Assembly (NCBI GenBank): GCA_016933985.1
Contig: JAFGTU010000137.1
Coordinates: 1-11,974 of the forward strand
Direction: 5' to 3'
DNA: 11,974 nucleotides
Source: Sedimentisphaerales bacterium
Lineage (GTDB): Bacteria > Planctomycetota > Phycisphaerae > Sedimentisphaerales > Anaerobacaceae
This document shows positions 6,587 through 11,974 of this stretch, one piece after another. The translations under genes were made by a program, and so were the position numbers. Every line of letters starts with the position of its first letter. The stretch's first letter is position 1. Under the pieces are notes generated by a model that did not search any database, had not been told where the DNA came from, and was given only the letters and a program-made list of their open reading frames with translations.

Positions 6587-7327
6587 TTACTTGGCCATGA
6601 GTTTATTCTCGTTTCCGTCATTCCCAACGATCGTGCCCTCTCCGCGAACGTGGACGAATTGGTTATCTTTGTACACGAGAAATACTAATGGGTGTTCGAG
6701 TGGTGAGCTGAACTTACAGCCGAGAAATTCGATTTTCCCATACAGAGCATAGACACAGCCGGGGCCAAAGGGCAGCACATATCCAGAGGGTTCGCCAGAA
6801 GGACTGATCGTAGCGACCATAGCGGCAATATCGTATCTGCCCTGTGACGGCGATTCCTTAATATCAACAGTACGTGAATAGCTGTGACCAGGGTGAATCC
6901 AAGCGGCAGCTCCGTTGACCGCTGTCAGCCTCGTCTTGCTGAGCAGCTCCGCGTCCACCTGTAAGACAAAGCGATCTGCGAGTCCTTCATTCTCAAATTG
7001 TTTAAGTAAACGGTTTCCTATCCAGTGCTGCTGAGTGTATGAGAGCCACGTGGCTATATTTGGTTGTTTGCCCTCAGCTCTTTGCTGTTGCGACCACTCT
7101 TCATACGTCGGTGTATCGCTCCAATCATCATCTTGACGTGCACTTTCAGGCCCGACGGGATCTTCGTTCTGAACAGCTGGTTTGCCTCCTTCGGCCGCCC
7201 TCGCGCTCTCACCTGCGGGCTTGTCGCCAGATGAGTATTGATTATCAGAGCTGCAGCCCGACGCGAAGATACATACGGCTATGATGAGGAATACAGAATT
7301 AATAGTCGCCCGCTTCTTCTTATCCAT
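6587..7327 (-). CDS. Lipoprotein of unknown function sharing a domain with the divergent LysM protein
   Basis: The protein has 246 residues. The N-terminus MDKKKR is followed by a hydrophobic core (about 11-22) and the lipobox FASGC with C25 as the lipidated residue, so it is an envelope lipoprotein. Residues 26-75 are polar and probably a disordered linker. A helical stretch lies at about 77-120 and a beta-rich domain fills the C-terminus (about 174-246). That last domain matches residues 446-508 of the divergently transcribed LysM protein, ending in VHxxGEGxxxxxDGxE in both. AAGGAG lies 6 nt before the ATG. The frame stays open 54 codons further upstream, but that part overlaps the promoter and lacks signal character. 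It is monocistronic: promoter at 7391-7419, terminator at 6526-6555. Inference: it acts with the LysM protein in the cell envelope. No named family is recognised. Confidence 0.85.
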   Translation of the reverse strand: MDKKKRATINSVFLIIAVCIFASGCSSDNQYSSGDKPAGESARAAEGGKPAVQNEDPVGPESARQDDDWSDTPTYEEWSQQQRAEGKQPNIATWLSYTQQHWIGNRLLKQFENEGLADRFVLQVDAELLSKTRLTAVNGAAAWIHPGHSYSRTVDIKESPSQGRYDIAAMVATISPSGEPSGYVLPFGPGCVYALYGKIEFLGCKFSSPLEHPLVFLVYKDNQFVHVRGEGTIVGNDGNENKLMAK

Positions 7328-7390
7328 TCTTGACTCCTTCTTTCTTTTTGATATTTGAAGATTCACTTCTACAGAACAGCGAAGACTACT

Positions 7391-7419
7391 ACTATAAACC
7401 GTTCTGGCAAGAAATCCAA
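7391..7419 (-). promoter_or_regulatory. Sigma-70-type promoter of the lipoprotein gene
   Basis: On the minus strand TTGGAT (7419-7414) and TATAGT (7396-7391) are separated by exactly 17 nt and lie about 65-90 nt before the lipoprotein ATG. The -10 box matches TATAAT in five of six positions and the -35 box matches TTGACA in four of six. Confidence 0.5.
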
Positions 7420-7700
7420 TAGAAAAGCCCCGTCTAACAGGGCAATCGCATCTAAATTTGGGTTCTGAGGGGGGTTTGACTGGCGTCAACTATTCACCCA
7501 TCCTACTGCCCATCACTTCCTAACCTTCCCACCCACTCTATCACACATTGTGATAACCTTCAGGCTGTTTATCCTGATGCTCTATGACCGCCAAAGCGGC
7601 CAAAAGCCGATTCTTGACGCAAAACCCCGGCTTCCTTTGTGTTCAATGGTGTAGGGACCGGTAGCTTTTTAAGAAATTCGTCGAAACGACAGCTTTGTTT
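7420..7700. other. Intergenic region between divergent genes, no gene seen
   Basis: Together with 7328-7419 and 7701-7940 this forms a 613-bp gap between the lipoprotein and LysM genes. No convincing coding frame is present: the minus-strand frame at 7643-7963 has no ribosome site, covers the plus-strand promoters and start, and has low-complexity content. A small hairpin (CCGC-CAAA-GCGG) lies at 7588-7599, and AAGCCG/CGGCTT arms at 7604-7633 enclose an 18-nt loop. The first copy of a 32-bp direct repeat is at 7612-7643. Confidence 0.6.
7612..7643 (+). repeat. Imperfect 32-bp direct repeat, copy 1
   Basis: This matches 7814-7845 at 23 of 32 positions without gaps, starting with a shared TCTTGACGCA. 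The two copies are 202 bp apart and flank the extended -10 promoter and the 75-bp repeat. Significance is modest. Confidence 0.4.
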
Positions 7701-7709
7701 TGGTATAAT
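7701..7709 (+). promoter_or_regulatory. Extended -10 promoter, distal to the LysM gene
   Basis: TGGTATAATG contains a perfect TATAAT (7704-7709) preceded by TG at the extended -10 position. There is no good -35 box at the usual distance, which extended -10 promoters tolerate. Transcription from here would give a leader of about 225 nt before the ATG at 7941, containing the 75-bp repeat. Confidence 0.45.
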
Positions 7710-7725
7710 GAAGCGTGAATTTTGT

Positions 7726-7800
7726 TGGAGTGTTTCAGGAAAAGTGTGAAAACGTGCAGAAATGGCGTTCTCGAAATCAAATGGGAAATCCGAAATAACA
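7726..7800 (+). repeat. 75-bp direct repeat, copy A (leader of the LysM gene)
   Basis: It matches 10168-10242 at 60 of 75 positions without gaps, with an unbroken core of 18 bp (AAAACGTGCAGAAATG plus flanks). This copy is non-coding; the other covers the end of the LysM gene and nearly all of the gap to the next gene. Upstream of position 7726 the similarity stops sharply. Confidence 0.75.
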
Positions 7801-7813
7801 AGAGAAAACAGGG

Positions 7814-7845
7814 TCTTGACGCAATTGCCGGGCCTTTGTGGTGTT
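7814..7845 (+). repeat. Imperfect 32-bp direct repeat, copy 2
   Basis: Second copy of the 7612-7643 sequence, 23 of 32 positions identical, just downstream of the 75-bp repeat and upstream of the proximal promoter. Confidence 0.4.
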
Positions 7846-7883
7846 TTGTGCGCCAGGACATGTTTAACCTGCCGGAATTTTCA

Positions 7884-7912
7884 TTGACATTGAGATGAAA
7901 TCTGTCTATTAT
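7884..7912 (+). promoter_or_regulatory. Sigma-70-type promoter of the LysM gene
   Basis: TTGACA (7884-7889), a 17-nt spacer and TATTAT (7907-7912) give a near-consensus promoter. The expected start of transcription is about 7919-7920, leaving a leader of about 20 nt with AGGAG at 7929-7933, 7 nt before the ATG at 7941. Confidence 0.75.
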
Positions 7913-7940
7913 TGGACTTGTGGCAAGCAGGAGTAGTTCC

Positions 7941-10184
7941 ATGAAATGTATATGGGAAATCACGGTTCATATAAAAACAATCATTACACTACCAAGGAAT
8001 TATGTAGTCGTTATCTTCATATTGGGTCTGACTTTCAGCGTCCTGGCAGGTGTGACTGGAACATTTAGAAATGTTTCGTTCTTGGCGACAGACGGAGGCA
8101 GGAAGTTCATTGCAGCAGGTGGGAGCGGGATTCTTAAGAACGACAAGAATGAAGTAATCGCTGAAGGCGACTTGAAGAATGTTGATGAATTCTTGACAAT
8201 CAAAGGGAGAAAAGACGCCTCGTTTGTTTACAATCCTAAGACAAATGCGTTTTCGCCCGATACTTTCTCTAAGGAAGCGATGAAGGAGTTCGCTTCGATA
8301 AAGCTCGGAGAAGGTAATTTGTGGACACTCAATGACGCCAATTTTCTCTTTGTTTTAGAGATTCCCATCCTGAACCAGCCGCAAATTGTACCTGCCTTAG
8401 ATAAGAGTCTTGCACGGGCTTCTTTGATTACTCTTCCCAAAGGAAGTTTCACACTGTGGGGCTATCTCGTCACGGTTGAGAAAGACAAGGGGACTGTGAA
8501 AGTGGCGCATGGGAATATCGTAGAGGCATCGAACGCGACCATCAAACGAGACCGCAAAACGGCCATGGCCTCTGCTGGACTCCAAGTGGAAAAAGGTGTC
8601 GGCGCACAAGACGCGAGACAACAAGTTGCCAATTCCACCATCAATGGAACTGAGTCCCCAGTAGTAGAAAGTAATTACATAGTGGAACCGGCTGATACTT
8701 TATTCTTCATTGCGGAGAAAATCTATGGTGATGCCTCCAGGTGGAAGCAGATATATGAGGCCAATCGCAACCTGCTATCTGGACCTCTCGATTTGAGGGT
8801 GGGGATGAAATTAAAGATTCCAAAAGCGTCTATTGACAAGCAGATCACAAATAGTGGGATTGCTTTGGATTCGGCTTCGTTGGCTAACGACGAAAAAGGC
8901 GAGGAGAAAAAGACAGCTCCAGAGCGAAAGGCATGGGAAGAAGTGGATTCATTGAGCAAACAGTCGCTGGAGGACTTCCTGGAGAAGTTCCCGGACGGAG
9001 AACTTGCCGAGCAGGCAGAAGTGGCCGTCGAACTCCAGGACAAGCTCAGTAGCATCAGAGAAGGCAAGTTTAAAGATAGCTTCACGATCTCGCTCGAATT
9101 GCTTGGCGAAAGATGGAAGAATTGGCAGAAACTTAACCCGAACAAGGGAGTTGTCGGGTACTACGTCAAAAAAGGGGAAAAATTTAACACCTTGGGATGG
9201 TTTTCACCATCTCCACTAAGTGGTGGCAGGACTCCTGGTAGGGGCACGATCTCATTTGACAATCCGGGGATCCTAACCAGCCCCACTGGGGACGGTTCAT
9301 TGATCGCCTTTCGTACAGGTGGCTTAAAATTTGAGTTGTTCAATAGAATAGTTTTCGAGACGCCGGGCGACGAGCCAATGTACTTTGCTGTTATCGAGGG
9401 GAAAGGCTTGGTTCACATCTATGGGGAAGGTAAAGTAACCACACCGGACGGAAAAGAGACAGTCCTGTGTGGTATATTGGACGTTACTAAAGAAGAAGTC
9501 GACGACTCCAACGCCAGAAGGATTAAGTTGTCTGTGCGAGGTGAGCAGATCTACGTTGGCGAAGTTCCTTTTATGCTATCTTCGTATAACTCCTCTGGCG
9601 AAACTGCAGGAATGGGCTTTATAAGCCTTTCGGCTGATCTTATGAACACCATATTAGATATTTCTGAACTTCCAGAAAAGTATGACCCATGGAGTCCAAA
9701 ACTTGGTGTCCAGATTGGGGGAGGACAAAAGATAGTAGGGATTGCATCTCTCAGGAGGAAGATGTGCAGGAGTGCTTTCATTAATTCCAACGGCGCTGTA
9801 TTCCCAGACTCTATCAGAAGAATTGCAAGAGGTGGCCCATTCGTAGCACTATGGTTTAGTTCGCCAAACGATAACCAGATATCGCTTCAGGATCTTAAGA
9901 TTGAAGCGTCGAGCAAAACACAAGAGAGCTTCAAGATGCGGCAAGTCGAAGGGGATATAGTCATTTTGGAGAAAGTCCCCCGAGAAGCGATAAGTCTCAG
10001 AATTACGTCACGCTACGCCGACGTTAATCAAGAATGGACCGGTACTCTCTTCCCAGCCTTCCGCAGTGCAACTCCAGGGATCGTTCTATATAGTGTAAAA
10101 AATGTAAACGTTGGAAGGGAGAAATCCAAAATAGATCCAAATTTACCCGCCCCCGTTTTATGTACCCTGGAGTGTCTTGGGTAA
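7941..10184 (+). CDS. Large membrane-anchored LysM-domain envelope protein
   Basis: The protein has 747 residues. A single hydrophobic segment at about 21-38 acts as signal anchor or uncleaved signal. Residues 40-240 are an unrecognised, probably beta-rich region. A clear LysM domain spans about 246-295: YIV then ADTL, IAEKIYGD, W, IYEANR and a closing LRVGMKLKIPKA, indicating peptidoglycan (or chitin-like glycan) binding. A charged linker leads to a short helical motif at 330-369 (W332, LEDFLEKFPDG) of the kind repeated in many envelope proteins. Residues 446-508 match the divergent lipoprotein's C-terminal domain, and the rest (about 510-747) is beta-rich and unassigned. The ATG at 7941 is chosen because AGGAG lies 7 nt upstream; the in-frame GTG at 7920 coincides with the predicted transcription start. 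The downstream lipoprotein gene follows after 68 nt. Inference: a periplasmic, wall-binding structural or assembly factor. Confidence 0.88.
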   Translation: MKCIWEITVHIKTIITLPRNYVVVIFILGLTFSVLAGVTGTFRNVSFLATDGGRKFIAAGGSGILKNDKNEVIAEGDLKNVDEFLTIKGRKDASFVYNPKTNAFSPDTFSKEAMKEFASIKLGEGNLWTLNDANFLFVLEIPILNQPQIVPALDKSLARASLITLPKGSFTLWGYLVTVEKDKGTVKVAHGNIVEASNATIKRDRKTAMASAGLQVEKGVGAQDARQQVANSTINGTESPVVESNYIVEPADTLFFIAEKIYGDASRWKQIYEANRNLLSGPLDLRVGMKLKIPKASIDKQITNSGIALDSASLANDEKGEEKKTAPERKAWEEVDSLSKQSLEDFLEKFPDGELAEQAEVAVELQDKLSSIREGKFKDSFTISLELLGERWKNWQKLNPNKGVVGYYVKKGEKFNTLGWFSPSPLSGGRTPGRGTISFDNPGILTSPTGDGSLIAFRTGGLKFELFNRIVFETPGDEPMYFAVIEGKGLVHIYGEGKVTTPDGKETVLCGILDVTKEEVDDSNARRIKLSVRGEQIYVGEVPFMLSSYNSSGETAGMGFISLSADLMNTILDISELPEKYDPWSPKLGVQIGGGQKIVGIASLRRKMCRSAFINSNGAVFPDSIRRIARGGPFVALWFSSPNDNQISLQDLKIEASSKTQESFKMRQVEGDIVILEKVPREAISLRITSRYADVNQEWTGTLFPAFRSATPGIVLYSVKNVNVGREKSKIDPNLPAPVLCTLECLG

Positions 10185-10242
10185 AGTGTTAAAACGTGCA
10201 GAAATGCCGTTTATGAAGTCATATGGGAAACCTGAAATAAAG
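10168..10242 (+). repeat. 75-bp direct repeat, copy B (overlaps the LysM gene stop)
   Basis: Sixty of 75 positions match 7726-7800. The copy starts 17 nt before the end of the LysM gene and ends just before the AAGGAG-type ribosome site of the next gene, so it makes up almost the whole intergenic space. Confidence 0.75.
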
Positions 10243-10252
10243 GAGTGAACGT

Positions 10253-11053
10253 ATGAGGCAGATAGCTGCGATAGTAATCACGTCAGTAGTCTGTGTTGGA
10301 TGTGCTTCAACCAGCCCATCTAGCCAAGCCACCGGGCCAACCGAGGATTCATCCTGGCAGGCCATCCGCCAAACCGACAGCATTGAGGGGTATCTGACGT
10401 ACTTGAAGGCGAATCCGCGCGGCCCTTATGCCACCGAGTCCAAGCGACGGATGCAGACGCTTGCATCACAGCGCCTCGCTAACGTCCACCAGATCAGCCT
10501 CACATTGGAGCCCGGAAGTAAGGATTCCGGAAGTATTGATTTGATTGCCATCCGTCAGGCTGTTGAGGATGCGTTGAAACAAGGAGGATATGACACGTCT
10601 CAGACAGCATCCGCTGACGCGAAACTCGTTGTATCTACTTCGCGCGAAGGAGCAATCCAAGGCACATCGGCCTCGTATTGGCACCCATTCGCTATAACGC
10701 GCGTCCGGATCGCGTTTGAGTTTCCGGATTGCGGACGACTATTCACCAAGAGGTATTATATTGAATCTGCCGCAGACATGAAGACAGTATTCAAGTTCTC
10801 CGATATCAATGTCAAGCCAATCGATGCCTCTAAGCCGACATTCATTAGCCTAACCCACGGCGGCGCCTGGGGCGCGGGAGTGGAATTCACCGCTCCCAAC
10901 TCAGGCCAGGGAGTTGTGACGAGTGAGAAAGCCCTGAGTGAATACAATTGGGACCAACTCTCAACAACAGAGAGCGTTCTGTCTGAGCTCCGAAGAGAAT
11001 TGGAGATAGATTCTCCGATGAAGCTGTCCGACAAGACAGAGTGGGAACGCTAA
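10253..11053 (+). CDS. Probable lipoprotein downstream of the LysM gene
   Basis: The protein has 266 residues. A short hydrophobic N-terminus (4-16) ends in VCVGC-AST with C17 as the likely lipidated residue; Cys at -3 is unusual for a lipobox, so a plain signal peptide is an alternative. Residues about 33-66 carry a helical motif (SWQAIRQT, then YLTYLKANPRGPYA) matching the one at 330-369 of the LysM protein. The remainder (about 70-250) alternates strands and helices, with a helix at 95-107 followed by a DAKLVVS strand, in the style of periplasmic alpha/beta lipoproteins. I cannot name the family. AAGGAG sits about 8 nt before the ATG. The 68-nt gap to the LysM gene has no promoter, so the two are probably co-transcribed. 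Inference: envelope partner of the LysM protein. Confidence 0.82.
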   Translation: MRQIAAIVITSVVCVGCASTSPSSQATGPTEDSSWQAIRQTDSIEGYLTYLKANPRGPYATESKRRMQTLASQRLANVHQISLTLEPGSKDSGSIDLIAIRQAVEDALKQGGYDTSQTASADAKLVVSTSREGAIQGTSASYWHPFAITRVRIAFEFPDCGRLFTKRYYIESAADMKTVFKFSDINVKPIDASKPTFISLTHGGAWGAGVEFTAPNSGQGVVTSEKALSEYNWDQLSTTESVLSELRRELEIDSPMKLSDKTEWER

Positions 11054-11235
11054 ACAGAAAGATCGTCCAACAGATACTAAGCTCGACTTTTGCCATCTTT
11101 GAAGGTTAGGTGGCTTGACTGAGTTGGTCAATTATCCTGAACCGCCGACAAACGGATTTTCAGTCCGAGGTCAGGTTTGTAAGTGTTTGTGGTTAAACGA
11201 GTTACAACGCAGAAATCAAGGCAAATAAAGGACTT

Positions 11236-11290
11236 AAGATTAACCCAAGATCAGCCTAAGATCCACCCAAGACTCACCCAAGATTGACCC
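11236..11290 (+). repeat. Five tandem copies of an 11-bp unit
   Basis: The units are AAGATTAACCC, AAGATCAGCCT, AAGATCCACCC, AAGACTCACCC and AAGATTGACCC, giving a consensus of AAGATYNACCC in exact 11-bp register for 55 bp, after which AAGG begins a broken sixth copy. The period is close to one DNA turn, so bound proteins would line up on one face. It is non-coding. Confidence 0.85.
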
Positions 11291-11302
11291 AAGGCATGAC
11301 AT

Positions 11303-11328
11303 GCAAGTTTGGCACGCAGTTTTGGCAC
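11303..11328 (+). repeat. Two adjacent 13-bp repeats
   Basis: GCAAGTTTGGCAC and GCAGTTTTGGCAC lie head to tail and differ at two positions. They sit between the 11-bp array and the IS end and may belong to either. Confidence 0.5.
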
Positions 11329-11391
11329 ACACCTGGATCTCGAAGCTGGTAAGACCGGTCCATTTTGAATAGGCATGCTGACGTTGTGAAG

Positions 11392-11439
11392 GGCGGAGCA
11401 AAACTGTAGCGCCTGGCGGGGCGGCGTAAACTGTGACAC
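11392..11439 (+). repeat. Paired repeats resembling the multiple terminal repeats of an IS21-family end
   Basis: GGCGGAGCAAAACTGTAGCGC (11392-11412) and GGCGGCGTAAACTGTGACAC (11420-11439) are two spaced copies of a GGCGG..AAACTGT motif, about 90-135 bp before the transposase start. IS21-family elements carry such repeated transposase sites at their ends, so the left boundary of the element is expected near 11385-11392. Confidence 0.5.
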
Positions 11440-11472
11440 TTCCATGGCGTTTCTGCGAGAATGCGTGGTTTT

Positions 11473-11495
11473 TTCACGGCTGTGGATGCCGTGAA
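11473..11495 (+). promoter_or_regulatory. Leader hairpin before the transposase gene
   Basis: TTCACGGC and GCCGTGAA form a perfect 8-bp stem with a 7-nt loop, ending 32 nt before the transposase start. No T tract follows on the plus strand, so it is not a terminator in the gene's direction. Hairpins near IS ends can limit translation from read-through transcripts; that role here is inferred. Confidence 0.5.
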
Positions 11496-11527
11496 GGCCA
11501 ACGAATTTTCAGCAGAAAGGAAAGGAA

Positions 11528-11974
11528 GTGTACAGAGATATGGACCAATGGATTAAGATTCGCCAGCGAGTACTCAAAGAAGGCGTCAGCAAGCGACAGA
11601 TCATGCGTGAGACGGGGATGCACTGGGAGACGCTCAAAAAGATCCTCGAGCATTCCATCCCACCGGGATACGAAAGAAGTAAACCGCCGAAGAAGCCAAA
11701 GATAGACCCGTATCTTGACCGTATCCGACAGATTCTCGAACAGGACAAGTTCATACACAGGAAGCAACGCCACACAGCTAAGCGGATATGGGAAGTACTC
11801 AAGCAAGAGGGATTCACGGGCGGCTATACCATCGTCAAGGACGCAGTCCGTCAGCTCAAGCTGACAATGAAAGAGGTGTATATGCCCGAATGGCGTTTCC
11901 TTAAGCGGCATTTTGTCTTCTCCATTGTTCCCTTGTTATCTTTAGCAGTGGATATTTTCTGGGGTCCCGCACGA
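11528..11974 (+). CDS. istA: IS21-family transposase IstA, N-terminal part; 3' end diverges and runs off the edge
   Basis: The frame is open from the GTG at 11528 (AAAGG 7 nt upstream; ATG at 11540 is an alternative) to the window edge, 149 codons. Residues 8-46 are a helix-turn-helix DNA-binding region with the IstA hallmarks EGVSKRQIMRETGMHWETLKK; PPGYERS at 47-53 and KQRHTAKRIWEVL at 81-93 are also typical, as is GGYTIVK at 99-105. IstA proteins are usually about 400-550 residues and continue after EVYxP with a PGEAQVDFG block that opens the DDE catalytic domain. Here, after residue 120, the sequence becomes EWRFLKRHFVF and no longer looks like IstA. The catalytic Asp/Glu residues are absent from what is visible. 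The copy is therefore probably broken at about 11888 and inactive. The identification of the N-terminal part is firm. Confidence 0.82.
   Translation, partial: MYRDMDQWIKIRQRVLKEGVSKRQIMRETGMHWETLKKILEHSIPPGYERSKPPKKPKIDPYLDRIRQILEQDKFIHRKQRHTAKRIWEVLKQEGFTGGYTIVKDAVRQLKLTMKEVYMPEWRFLKRHFVFSIVPLLSLAVDIFWGPAR

Larger units (their letters stand above)
11054..11391. other. Non-coding stretch between the lipoprotein gene and the IS21-type element
   Basis: There is no credible gene on either strand. It holds a small palindrome (TTGAC-7 nt-GTCAA, 11115-11131), the 5 x 11-bp tandem repeat at 11236-11290 and the paired 13-bp repeats at 11303-11328. No clear terminator follows the lipoprotein gene. 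Confidence 0.6.
11392..11974 (+). mobile_element. IS21-family insertion sequence, partial (left end and start of istA)
   Basis: The paired end repeats, a leader hairpin and an IstA-like N-terminus are arranged as in the left end of an IS21-type element. IstA similarity stops at about 11887, and the istB helper ATPase, the catalytic core and the right end are not in the window, so the element is incomplete or interrupted here. The exact outer boundary is uncertain. Confidence 0.6.

Noticed and set aside
7420..7442. Hairpin GCCC...GGGC followed by TTTT on the minus strand as a terminator
   Set aside because: The stem has only about four pairs, and no minus-strand gene ends there.
7328..7489. 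54-codon N-terminal extension of the minus-strand lipoprotein
   Set aside because: It overlaps the promoter at 7391-7419 and would bury the signal peptide and lipobox inside the protein; the ATG at 7327 has a strong AAGGAG site.
7920..7940. GTG at 7920 as start of the LysM protein, seven codons longer
   Set aside because: It coincides with the predicted transcription start and has no ribosome site, whereas the ATG at 7941 has AGGAG at a 7-nt spacing.
7643..7963. Minus-strand 106-codon frame in the divergent intergenic region
   Set aside because: No ribosome site is seen, the composition is low-complexity Leu/Phe/Ser, and it covers two plus-strand promoters, a repeat and the start of the LysM gene.
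11065..11111. Possible integron attC-like pair GTCCAAC ... GTTAGGT downstream of the 10253-11053 gene
   Set aside because: The two 7-mers fit RYYYAAC and GTTRRRY, but they are poorly complementary to each other, there are no inner L-type boxes, and no other cassette or attC copy exists in the window.
11309..11328. Sigma-54-like promoter TTGGCACG...TTTTGGC
   Set aside because: The GG and GC elements are 12 nt apart instead of 10, and no gene follows at a suitable distance. The sequence is better explained as two 13-bp repeats.
11474..11911. Minus-strand 145-codon frame opposite the transposase
   Set aside because: The plus strand encodes a clear IstA N-terminus across the same bases, and the minus-strand frame spans the break at 11888.

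Overview
The window looks like part of a chromosome (or large replicon) of an uncultured Gram-negative-type bacterium. Two exported proteins have lipoprotein-type N-termini, a third has a signal anchor and a LysM peptidoglycan-binding domain, and the Shine-Dalgarno sites are ordinary (AAGGA/GGAGG). I cannot assign a phylum from sequence alone; the mix of FtsZ-like protein, exported VWA protein and orphan zinc-finger proteins would fit Planctomycetota or another deep lineage, but that is a guess. The minus-strand operon is visibly more GC-rich than the plus-strand genes.

Positions 1-6535 (minus strand) hold six closely packed genes. In transcription order they are: a helical protein with an uncertain start; a divergent tubulin/FtsZ-like GTPase (GGGTGS loop); a secreted, membrane-anchored VWA protein with a complete MIDAS; a protein with two DnaJ-type CxxCxGxG knuckles; a cysteine-rich tail-anchored zinc-finger protein; and a membrane protein that runs off the left edge. 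This is the standout of the window. It resembles the FtsZ-like/VWA gene neighbourhoods proposed to work in membrane remodelling, with a possible cytoplasmic filament, membrane anchors and an exported adhesion-type domain. The first gene begins inside a terminator hairpin and appears to read through a short dispersed repeat, so its 5' end looks rearranged.

Positions 6587-7327 (minus) encode a lipoprotein with its own promoter and terminator. Across a 613-bp intergenic region (two plus-strand promoters, one minus-strand promoter, two sets of repeats) lies a divergent plus-strand pair: a 747-residue membrane-anchored LysM protein (7941-10184) and a lipoprotein-like protein (10253-11053). The LysM protein shares one domain with the divergent lipoprotein and a second, short helical motif with its downstream neighbour. 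These three envelope proteins therefore probably form one functional group.

Positions 11054-11974 are a mobile-element region. They hold a 5 x 11-bp tandem repeat, a pair of 13-bp repeats, paired repeats of the kind found at IS21-family ends, a leader hairpin, and the N-terminal part of an IS21-type IstA transposase. IstA similarity stops at about residue 120, followed by unrelated sequence to the window edge.
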